Of a stretch of 64,000 bases of DNA, positions 45,631-55,468 are shown one piece after another. A program made the translations under genes and the position numbers. This DNA comes from Coriaria nepalensis (taxonomy: Eukaryota; Streptophyta; Magnoliopsida; Cucurbitales; Coriariaceae): contig CP114500.1 in NCBI GenBank assembly GCA_027186245.1, forward strand, positions 7,388,001 through 7,452,000, given 5' to 3'. Each line of letters starts with the position of its first letter. Positions within the stretch are counted from its first letter, which is position 1. The notes under the pieces are model-generated. The model saw nothing but the letters and a program-made list of their open reading frames with translations, was not told where the DNA came from and made no database searches.

Positions 45631-47240
45631 TTTTCTAAGACCACAGGTGTTAATCGAACAAGTGATAGACCAACTTTCAATTCAGAAGAAATATGTGTTC
45701 AGGAGAGACCATTAGCCGTTGATTCAACCAAACATGAAACTAAAACTGAGGAAGAAAGAAAGTGCAGCTTGACTGATTGCAAAAATGTAAATTTGGAAGA
45801 ACTGAAAGGAACTAAGATGGCTCCAGAACAGTCTCAGATCCCTCTACAAGCTCCTATCACAGAGAGACAACATGATTATGCTCCTCTTAGTCATATTGAA
45901 ACTACCCTAAACCAGCTTGTTTCTCGAATGCAAAAAATGAAAGATTTTTTTGTGAGATTCGAAGAAAACATGGTGAAACCCATTAACAGCATTGAGGCTA
46001 GGCTCCAAAGAGTAGAGCAGCAACTTGAGGTCATGAACAAGAAGCCACAGAATTCCTCTTTTCCATCTTTCACAAGAATCTCTGCTCCAGAATTTTCATG
46101 CAGCAAATCAGACACAAATTCTTTACATAGTAGCAGTACAACTTTTCATAATCCGAATGATGGAACAAATAACTCAGATAAAAAGGAATATCATTCTAAC
46201 TCTGAAAATCCATCACCATTGATCCCAGTTCCAGGTCTTGTAGTTAGTGCTCCTGATTTCTCGAACTATGATGATGAAGACCAGAGTCTTACAGTTGAGT
46301 CAGTGAAGAACCCTCCAGATGTTAAAAATCCGAAATCAGTTTTCTCTATAGATGATGCTTTAGCATCTGCTCTTGACGGGTTTGTATCTTCATCTTCAGT
46401 ACAGTCTCCAAAATATTCTCCCTCTCTCACTGTAAAAGCTCCTGAGTTTTCCAATGAGGAAGATGGCAACGATTACAGTGAAATTCAATCAGAATTCCAG
46501 TCCAAGGAAGAGAAAATTTCGTCAAATGGAGGGGACATGATCAAGAATGGAAATAGAGAAAGTATAAATGAAATAACTGATGATCAAGTTCTTGATAATG
46601 GCAGCATTATACAAGACCAACCCTTTGAAAATCCGACCCATGAGGACCCTGCTAGTAGAAGTATTATACCAGACCGATCTTTTGAAAATGAGACCGATGA
46701 AGAAGACCGTGATAATGATGCCACTGAAGTTGATGTTCGTGATAATGATGCCACTGAAGTTGATGTTCGTGATAATGATGCCACTGAAGTTGATGTTCGT
46801 GATAATGATGCCACTGAAGTTGATGTTACTAAGGGGTCCCAAAAGAGAAGTCTATTGAAGACATTGTCCTTACTTTTCTTGGGTTTTCATCTACTACTTG
46901 TATGGTGAATTTTGAAATTCCGGTTCTGGATGTGAAATTTGCATCTCTAGGGAATAATTCCACTACCATGAACCCACTTGATATCCTTTTCGATTCTAGT
47001 TTTGATGCTCCTTCCATCAAGGAGAATAATGATGATGATGATTCTGTCAGTAAAGAATCAAACTTCATTTTCGGTGAAGAAGAAGATGAAGAATCCGAAG
47101 GGACCGAGAAAAGTGACCCGTTTTTTGTTGATAGGAGCTATAATATGATGATGGATGGGTCTCTTCTGAGCATAAATGGTGAAGATCTAGCAGGTCATAA
47201 TGATCTCACTTGCAGCCACGAAACATTCCCAGAAGTTTAA
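45631..47240 (+). CDS. Acidic protein of unknown function; 5' exon missing and a frame break near the 3' end
   Basis: An intron acceptor ends at 45630 and a long frame runs from 45631 to TGA 46906-46908. The first in-frame ATG is 45817 (MAPEQSQIPL). A predicted helix (HIETTLNQLVSRMQKMKDFF, then SIEARLQRVEQQLEVM) is followed by Ser/Asp/Glu-rich sequence with two loose repeats (SIIQDQPFENPTHEDPA / SIIPDRSFENETDEED) and four perfect copies of RDNDATEVDV. After these the frame changes: from 46833 the -1 frame is open to TAA 47238-47240 (PKEKSIEDIVLTFLGF, MVNFEIPVLDVKFASLGNN, GEEEDEESEGTEK), which reads like real protein, while the original frame ends in a nonsense-like hydrophobic tail. A one-base deletion, an unusual intron or a sequence error could explain it. 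Its position next to the PHD gene suggests the At3g52110 counterpart, an inference only. Confidence 0.6.
46708..46827 (+). repeat. Coding minisatellite, four perfect 30-bp copies
   Basis: Units lie at 46708-46737, 46738-46767, 46768-46797 and 46798-46827. They are identical base for base, and each encodes RDNDATEVDV. Perfect identity means very recent expansion, and copy number probably varies between individuals. The unit is a multiple of three, so it does not itself shift the frame. Confidence 0.95.
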
Positions 47241-47859
47241 TTTGAAAACTTGTTTCTGCTTCTGGATTAGTGGTTGTGAATTTGTATATAGTTTTGGTTA
47301 TTAGCAATTTACCCTAGAAAGAGTGATCTATTACTTGAAACCCTTTCTTTCCCCCATCTCCGTTTATCAGCCTTCTTTCCTACTCATTGTAACAGAAGTT
47401 ATATTAATCACTTTGTAACAAAAAATAATATAAACTTTAAAAAAAAAAAAGTCAGCTGCAAAAACACGAATATTTACTGGATTAAATCTACATAAGTTTA
47501 ACTGACTAGGGGCAAAAACTTAAATAATGGAAATTCTGAAATATAAGGTTTGGGGGGGGGAGAGAATCAGCTGCAAAAACATAGTGGATTAAATCGATAT
47601 AAATTTAACTGACAAGGGGCAAAAACTTTAATAATGGAAATTCGGAAATATATTAATTATTAGGGGAATAAATAAATAAAAAATCATCTTCCATATAAGC
47701 CTGCAGTCCCCGCCAATGCATTCATCTTGAACTGCAACTTTAGTGCTCTCCTTCTTCTTCGTCTTTCTCAAATCTTCTGCTACAGAAAAGATTTGGTGTA
47801 CTTTGCAAGCTAGGGTTTCTTCTTTTTTTTTTTCGTTTGGATCTAGAAGAAGACACGTG
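47241..47859. repeat. Spacer upstream of ARP7 with a ~90-bp direct duplication
   Basis: A segment starting TCAGCTGCAAAAACA and ending GGAAATTC(T/G)GAAATAT occurs at about 47451-47546 and 47566-47654. The copies share most bases and are offset by 115. A run of 8 G separates them. The last ~130 bases before the ATG are CT-rich, the likely ARP7 5' UTR. Confidence 0.75.
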
Positions 47860-50030
47860 ATGGAAGCTGTGGTGGTCGACGCTGGCTCCAAGCTCCTCAA
47901 AGCTGGGCCCGCCATTCCCGATCAAGCTCCTTACATGGTAATTTGGTTGCATCAGCTACAATTTTCTTATGTTCTTTATTTTCGTGTTCAGATAATTACA
48001 AAAGAATAGTGAAAATGTGCAGTGAAGGTAGATTGAATCCGACTGTGACGAAGCCAAATTGTTGTAGTTAGGGTAGTTTAGAGTGAGTTCTTTCTGATTG
48101 TATTGTTCCTCTGTTTGGTTTCCGGGAAAATTAGCGGTAAAAAAAGTACGAAAATTTGATTTTCAAGCGGATAATTTATGTTTTCCTTTTCGATTCATGG
48201 TTAATCTAGAACAAATAAAAATCTTATTATACTTCTTGTTGTTTATCTTCTACAGACAATATAATAATGAATATTCTTTCGAACACATACTGATTAGTGA
48301 TTACTGCCAAGTCTGGCCTGAGAAAAACATTTGCATCCTCTTCTCTAAAACTTGGAAATTATATAATTAAACAATTTAACGTTTTCTTTTCCTAATTTTC
48401 TCTTCATGTAATCCAGGTCATTCCTACCCAAATGAAGCAAATGCCTGAAGATGCATCAGTAACTGAGGGTTCAGTATATGAGGATATAACTGTTGATCCA
48501 GTTGTGAGAGGTTTTATCAAAGATTGGGATGCTATGGAAGATTTATTGCACCATGTACTGTATACTGGCCTTGGATGGGAAATAGGCAATGAAGGGCAAA
48601 TATTGTTTACAGATCCACTTTCTACCCCGAAGGTCAGTAAATCCTTGTATATATTTTTATCCCATCTCATCAAGTTTCAGATGTTGAGCTGGATGATATG
48701 ATATAATCCATCCAATTTTGAGCAAATATGTTTTATCCCAATTTCTTGTTAAGATAAGAAATGAAGGTATCGTACTATTTCAGGCTGCTAGAGAACAACT
48801 GGTGCAGCTGATGTTTGAAACGTTCAATATATCTGGCTTTTATGCATCAGAACAAGCTGTATTATCACTCTATGCAATAGGGCGTATCTCAGGCTGTACA
48901 GTTGATATTGGTCATGGAAAAATAGGTACATGTGCCAGCTCTAAGTAGATTGTCATTTGTTATTGATAATTTATGTGCTTCATGAGTTTGAATCTTGTAA
49001 TTCAGGTAAGATAATATCTTAACTTCTTGATCTGTGCCATCTTTTTTTTTTTTTTTTAATAAATATTTTGGGGCATCTTTCACCAGATATTGCACCAGTT
49101 ATTGAAGGTGCTGTTCATCACATTGCCTCAAGAAGATTTGAAATTGGAGGTACTGATTTGACAAAGTTACTTGCTCAAGAACTCGGAAAGTCCCACCGGC
49201 TAGTGAATATCAACATATCTGAAGTGGAGAAAATAAAAGAACAATACTCATGCTGTGCTGAAGATGAAGTTGCTTATGCAAAGACCCAAGGTTCATGCCA
49301 ACCAGAGAAACATACCCTTCCTGATGGACAGGTTTGTTAGCCTTTTTCCCCCCTCATAACATGGATTACTTGAATTGATCTTTCTGGTCAATAAATTTAC
49401 ACTTTTTATGATTTCTAGGTGATAACAATTGGAAGGGAAAGGTATACTGTAGGTGAGGCTTTGTTCCAGCCATCTATATTGGGTTTGGAAGCACACGGAA
49501 TTGTGGAGCAGCTTGTCCGTAGTATTTCTACCGTATCATCTGATAATCACAGGCAACTTCTTGAAAATACTGTCCTCTGTGGGGCCACTGCTTCCATGCC
49601 TGGTAGGTTCATATTCAAAACAGCTCCATTTTTGTAAGCACCACCTTTCCCTCCTGTTAGAATTCTTCTTTCTGAAAATAAGTCGTTCATACTTTGCTCT
49701 TTGCAGGCTTTGAAGAAAGATTTGAGAGAGAAGCAAACCTATGTTCATCTTCCATTCGTCCTGCTCTTGTGAAGGTACTATATAATATTCATATTAAATT
49801 GAAAAGGCATTAATATGTTATAGCAGACTCTGGTATCTCCACTCTTCATCATTTTTATGGGTTTTTCTTTCTTTCAGCCTCCGGAATATATGCCTGAGAA
49901 TTTGTCCATGTATTCTGCTTGGGTGGGTGGTGCTATACTAGCCAAAGTGGTGTTCCCTCAAAGTCAGCACATAACCAAGGCCGACTATGATGAAACCGGA
50001 CCTTCGGTTGTTCACCGGAAATGCTTCTGA
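47860..50030 (+). CDS. ARP7: Actin-related protein 7
   Basis: A nuclear actin-related protein of plant SWI/SNF-type chromatin remodellers. Seven exons, 47860-47937, 48417-48632, 48784-48925, 49087-49331, 49419-49602, 49707-49774 and 49878-50030, sum to 1086 bases, 361 residues; the Arabidopsis protein is about 363. It starts [20 protein letters not shown] and has the phosphate-loop-like [39 protein letters not shown], and the actin-type end [38 protein letters not shown] and SVVHRKCF, the last replacing the usual actin HRKCF tail almost exactly. No break is seen. In Arabidopsis ARP7 (At3g60830) is needed for embryogenesis and organ separation. Confidence 0.94.
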
Positions 50031-50610
50031 TGGGTATATTCATCTCCTTTCGTTATACCTACTCTTGTATAATTCATTATACTGTTAATTTATCAGACAA
50101 AATCTCGGGTTAACTCCTTCTAAGCACGGAATTAGGATATCTTGGTCTATCTTTTAACTTAGCATGAATCCATGATGTAGTTTAAAATTTGACATCTGTA
50201 AGCATTAAACTTCTTATGACTCCCTCATAATTAGTTTAGGCACTTATTTATTTATTTTAAATTTGGACCCAAAATCCAACTCGGTCCCAAAATTTACTTG
50301 AATCTTTTAAATTTAACTAAAACTTAAAATCTAAAATCATGTTACAAATGATTTTTCGGCACCATCTGATATGATCTAGCATTTTTACGTAAATCAGGTT
50401 CACCTAAGAATGATTCCGAAACTCAGTTTTAATTGTTACAAATGATCAAAAAAGCTCAATATTCATAGAAATTCAACTACATTATTGTGTTAAAACACTT
50501 CTAAACCCCTGTCCTATCAATAAAGACCACCTGTCTATATTTTAAACTTCATTACATTGGTGCCTTATATTCTACAACCATGTACACAATCTTTTCTATG
50601 GTTTTTGCCA
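50031..50610. other. ARP7 3' flank and spacer
   Basis: AT-rich sequence between ARP7 and the 3' end of the convergent lysine-rich gene remnant. Nothing else is recognised. Confidence 0.5.
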
Positions 50611-51044
50611 TCAAAGAAACATTCCTTCAAGAAATTCATCAAACCTCTCGTCGCTGTCATCAGCTTTATGATCCTTACTTGACTTTGACCCAGAAGAAGC
50701 CTTCTTTCCTGAAACAAACCGGACATGCAAACCCACTAGGCAAGTTAGATTATTATTCTTTCATAAGCGCTGCTGTTACCGATCTTGGTTACAAAACTTC
50801 GATGAAAATCGATAAGTAATAAGTAATAGCTTTCATCTTCCATACCTTTTCTCCTTTCTTTGCTCCCTTTGCGCTCGTTATCTGTTTCTGCATCATTATC
50901 ACTCCTCGACCTATACAGATAGAAACTAAAACTCATCACCTATATGACTTGACAGATCTAGTTGCACCTCTTTCTTTTCGACTCTTCCAGCTTTAATGTT
51001 CTCTCCAATTTTTCCTTCTCCTTTTGTCTTTTGCAATGAAGCTT
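50611..51044 (-). CDS. Three 3' exons of a Lys/Asp-rich protein; 5' part not found
   Basis: Exons 50968-51044, 50846-50910 and 50611-50708 join in a single frame of 80 codons ending in TGA, each with GT-AG borders (CACAG/AAGCTT, AAGAG/GTGCAA, TATAG/GTCGAG, AAAAG/GTATGG, TTCAG/GAAAG). The product is highly charged (KRQKEKEKLERTLKLEESKR, SRSDNDAETDNERK, then ASSGSKSSKDHKADDSDERF) and ends DEFLEGMFL. I do not recognise the family; it looks like the disordered tail of a nuclear protein. No ATG-bearing exon was found upstream, where the DNA instead looks like a promoter. It is therefore either a 3' remnant or a gene with a distant first exon. Each exon is too short to stand out by itself. Confidence 0.5.
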
Positions 51045-53446
51045 CTGTGCACAACTAATCCAAAACACACACGAAAGCAATCATTGGGTTTCTCGAGCGA
51101 GAGAGATAAATGAGTTTTGGACTTGACATTGTTCGCTTCGCCTGGTTCGTCGTTTGAATTCTCGCTCTCTCTCTTGGAGTCTTCGCAGTCGATAGCTGGA
51201 ATTTCATCATCTTGGCTTCGTTCGAGGTAAATTGTGATGTTTTCTTTTGTTTCTCTCTCTCGTGGATTTTCGCAATTGGCACTACTCTGTTTTTCATCGC
51301 TAAGAAATTTGAATATTGAGACGATATGATCAGGGGCAGTGAACGTGTTTTTCTGCGTCGGATTTCACCGTTCGACTGCCGACTCTGAAAATGGGATCAT
51401 TGACTAGCTGATGACTGAATTGTCAGTCTTCTTCTCTGGATAGAAATTATCAATTCTATATTCGTATTCGTGTCATTACGTTCTCGCACCTACTATTCAA
51501 TTAATTTGATAGGTGTAGAGCGACGGTTGATGTATGAAGTCTAAGTCATGGGAAGTAAGAAAATGTTGGATATTTGGTGAGGCTTAATCAGTGTGACCAA
51601 TTCATTATTTAGGTAAGAGGCGAATTAATTATTGGGTTAAACCGGTATTCAACTGATTCTGTCGAGTTATTACTTAACGGGCTTGGTAAGACACTCATTT
51701 TGCCAGATTCAACTTATATATATATATATATATATATTGGCTTATCCGGTTTGTTTGGTAAGGCACTCATTTTGTTTTCCCATTTTTTATTTCTTGAAGT
51801 TCACATATGACCTTTCTCTATCTCTCTCTCTCGCGATTAGGATTTGGGTTGATTGAATATGATTTTGACTTGATCTCTTATTAGATCTTATTGTTTATGT
51901 TTGTAGGAAATATTTTATGTTACATTTCTTGAAAGTCTGTGATTGATTTTCTGGTTGATATTTTGAAAGTTAAAGATATGTGTTATTGTAGAATATATTG
52001 TTGTAATATGTGAACTTATATTTGAGACCTAGTTTATAATGCTATTGGCTTTCAATGATCCTTCTGAAAGCCCGTGGAGTAGGCTTACTGAACCATGTAA
52101 AAAACTTATTGTGTTATTTAGTTTGTTTTATGATTTTTATAGTTGTTTAATCTTTGATTGAAAAAAAAGATAAATTTGAATATATATAAATAAATCTAGG
52201 TTTTGTATCTAGATAAGAAAGAAAAATAAAAGTGAATAGATAAATTCCTAATAGAAAATCAGTGACTTTTACCTTTATCTCAGAATATTCTTTGTCAAGG
52301 GCAGTAAGCCGCCTTGTCTCATAAACAATCATCTTAAACTTGATCTTTATTTGGTGAGAGGCTTATTTGGGATAAACAATGTCAGTAAGTTTCATCAGAA
52401 TTTCTTCAGGGCTAGGGTCTAGGTGCACATAATCGATGCTTTGAAAAAAAACGGAGTCTTTGAATCATATGACTCACCAAGCTATGGTTAAAGTGTAGAC
52501 CTTTGAACCTTCCGGTTGCTTTATCCAACTCAAGAGAGATAGAGCAGTAAGCTCAAAGAGTCACTTTCTATGCTAGATTCAGCCATTGTATTAAGTTTTG
52601 GCCAAATAAAATGGTATTAGATCGAATCTATAAAGATATTTTATCCATTATTTTTATTATTTTTGATATACTTAATAAAATGAATAATAAGGAGTATTTA
52701 TTGATGTCAAAATTCACATTTTTGACACTTTAAATTTGTTGGAGGAATATTTTAAGTTAGAATTTAATCGAAGGTTTGAAGTATTTTAAATGAAACCAAA
52801 ACCAATAAAAGGTTTGAACTATACATTAGAAAGAAATTAATTATTGTAGATCTTATATGAACAAACTCAGCATGTTTGCGTGAAGGAAGGGGGTAGACAT
52901 GCATTGTATCTAATTGGTGGTGGTGGTACAATGCTAAACGATTTTGTAGTTGCAGTGAGTGCCGATGAATTTGTAACATAATTTTGGTACTTGTAGAAAT
53001 GACATTGTTGTTATAATTAATGTTTTGAGAGAGTAAAATTGAATTGGGCCCCGTATGGAGTGGATTGGGCTTCGGGACGGTAAAACTGAATTGGCCCAGT
53101 AAAACTTACTTGGGCTTTGTCGGCCTTTGTGGCTTTGTTGGCTTCAAACGATCCTTGTAGTAGCATCAGACGGCCCGGCATGACGGATTGTCTCCCTAGC
53201 CTCTTCATTGCTGTCTTATCCAGAATTTAAGGCAGTTCAGAGTCTGAGCGTCAGACAGCGACAGGTCATGTCAGACTCCCACGTGGATATTATTCGTGTC
53301 AGTATCTCAACCGAGATTCCCTGCATGGCTCACCATACGTGTCCATAAGTGGGACCCTTACGAGCGACGGTCATGAGGCCTCGTCCCTTGAGCTATCTCC
53401 GAACAGTTTAGGTCTAGCGAAGCACTGCCGTCCGATCAACCATGTG
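51045..53446. other. Intergenic region with a possible plus-strand 5' leader and microsatellites
   Basis: CT-rich sequence around 51160-51228 ends in TTCGAG/GTAAATTG, which could be a plus-strand 5' UTR exon. No coding exon follows it. A (TA)n run lies at 51714-51738. The minus-strand frame 51055-51297 has no family features. The part 52100-53000 is AT-rich without genes. From about 53040 the DNA becomes GC-richer. Confidence 0.35.
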
Positions 53447-53654
53447 ATGATGGGGACCGAAGTGAAGGGAAGCTTGGTGGAGAGGCTCGACCGTGTGGAG
53501 GATCGGATCCTCGAGGTTTGTCAGAAAACAACAAACTAAGGATCAGCCTTCATTTATATCATTATTAAAACCGAATTATCGTTAATTTTGTAATGTTACA
53601 ATGGCTATATTGTTTTTCTATAATTTGGCCTCTAGGTTCAGATCGATCTTTATG
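53447..53654 (+). other. Possible 5' fragment of a small gene
   Basis: ATG 53447 reads MMGTEVKGSLVERLDRVEDR in a GC-richer island, then ILE followed by CTCGAG/GTTTGT (exon to 53515). A possible second exon at 53636-53654 (TCTAG/GTTCAG ... TTATG/GTAAGG) would continue VQIDLYG in frame. The heptad-like LVERLDRVEDRIL looks like a short coiled coil. No further exon was found. This could be a truncated gene; support is weak. Confidence 0.3.
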
Positions 53655-54698
53655 GTAAGGATCAGCCTTTTAATACCGTCTTACCCACTTATTTAGGTTC
53701 ATTAAATCACCATCTATCTTCCGATCTCAGGGTCGGCGTCATATCCTTCATTATTAATATCAATTTCTATTAGGTTTGGTTAGCTGTATGATATTATCAC
53801 CACTTATTTTTTCTGATTTCTTCATTGATTTTTTTTTTCTTTCCCTCCTCAGCCACTTCATTCTTCATCATCAGAATCATCCTTCCCACTAAAATTTCTT
53901 TTCGCAAGATAACGATCAAAGTCATCAGAAGTATAGTCTCCATCGGAATCATCATCATCATCATCATCATCAATTTGCCTGTTCCCACGTGCTTCAACTG
54001 GTGGGAGGTCGTTCAAAGCAAAGTTAAAATCATGATCCAGTTGCCAATAATTCAAATCGAGCATCCCAATTCTAGAATCGAATTCACCGCTTGAAAACCA
54101 CGGACTTGGATGAAAACGAAGGAGTATTTGGATGCAAGTTTTGATTTGGAAGCCATGGTTTTTGAATTGGTCGTGATAAAGGAGCAGCGAAAGAGCGGTT
54201 ACGGAGATGGAAATGAGAGGGCTTTAAGCCTCTCTAAGATCGATATTCCATCCATTTTTGGATAATAGTGAGTATGAAGGTTTACATTTTTCAAAACACG
54301 GTAAAGAACAATTAATACATTTATAACCTGTCGCAATAATACGTACGGTTGTTGGTTGGCTGATTTGTGCATGGAAGAAGGTAAGATTGTAGGTTTTGAG
54401 ATAGACGATGAACACTTTTTAGCCACGTAGATTCATTAATTGACATGGTATATTGACATGGTAAAAAAAGTATTTTTTTTGTTTTATTTTCTTAATAATA
54501 GAAATACAAATTTCATTTCTTGGAAGGTACAAACTCAAGAGCATCGAGTGTTGAAACAAAAGAGTAACAATAATACCGAAAATAAAAGGGTAAACTAGTT
54601 TATTCTCTTACACTTATAAACCATAATCAGATTCCTTGCATTATTTTTATTAGATTCCTTCTCGAAGAATCTTCTTAAAGATTCAAGCAACCATTTTC
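53655..54698. other. Spacer with an acidic minus-strand open frame
   Basis: The minus strand from about 54230 to 53858 is open and ends in a very acidic tail (ALNDLPPVEARGNRQID, eight Asp encoded by a GAT repeat, then DYTSDDFDRYLAKRNFSGKD). Without an N-terminal exon or known family I cannot call it a gene; it could be a C-terminal gene remnant. The rest is AT-rich. Confidence 0.3.
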
Positions 54699-55434
54699 TC
54701 AGTTCCTGAGGAAACGCCAAGGTCCTGTAGCAGTAACCATTCTGGAAAACAAAAAAAAGGAACATCAAGGAAGAAAATCATAAATATTATTAATATTTAT
54801 TAGTAGTGAGAAAGGTTTAAATTAAATAGAGTTAGTGATAATTAGTTGATTAATTTTAATCACCTCCAAACACCAGCAACCGTACGAAGAAGCATGTAGA
54901 TGGTCAAAGCATACCAAATTCCAGTGAAGCCTTTAGCTCTAGAAAGGAAGAATTCGGCTGTAATGCTTCCTACCGCCATAAGAAGCTGGTAAGGGAAAAA
55001 AAAAATGAAAGAAAGAAATTGTTATATTAAATTAAAATACTTGCTAATTATTAATTAAGAAATTTGTTATATTAATTAATTAAGAATGTAATACCATAGA
55101 GTATGCGCAATATCCGAAATCTGAAGCTCCAAAATTGACACCATCAAGAACAAAAGCGAAGGAGTTGATTGGTTGAGTGGCTGCAATAAACTGAGACATA
55201 GTAGAGAAGTTTGAAAATTAATTACAGATAATAATAATAATAATAATAATAAGGTAATTAGTGAGTTTAATTAATTAATTACCGGGATGCCAATATTAAT
55301 AAGGTGAAGAACACTAGGATCTTGAGAAAATACTCCTGCTCCAAAATGTAAGCCAACTCCCACCAACACACTCAGCCCCATTCCCATCACAAACCCCATC
55401 TGGAAAATATTATCATAATAATAGTAATAATAAA

Positions 55435-55468
<34 letters not shown>

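Noticed and set aside
46708..46827. CRISPR-like array
   Set aside because: The repeats are contiguous without spacers and lie inside a plant coding exon.
46522..46858. Other-frame and minus-strand frames across the 30-bp repeats (repeating MPLKLMFVI and SLSRTSTSVA)
   Set aside because: Open only because a 30-bp repeat without stops in those frames is repeated four times. They have no gene structure.
50580..50819. Plus-strand 79-residue frame MYTIFSMVFAIKETF
   Set aside because: Antisense to the last exon of the lysine-rich minus-strand gene, which has the better splice and frame support.
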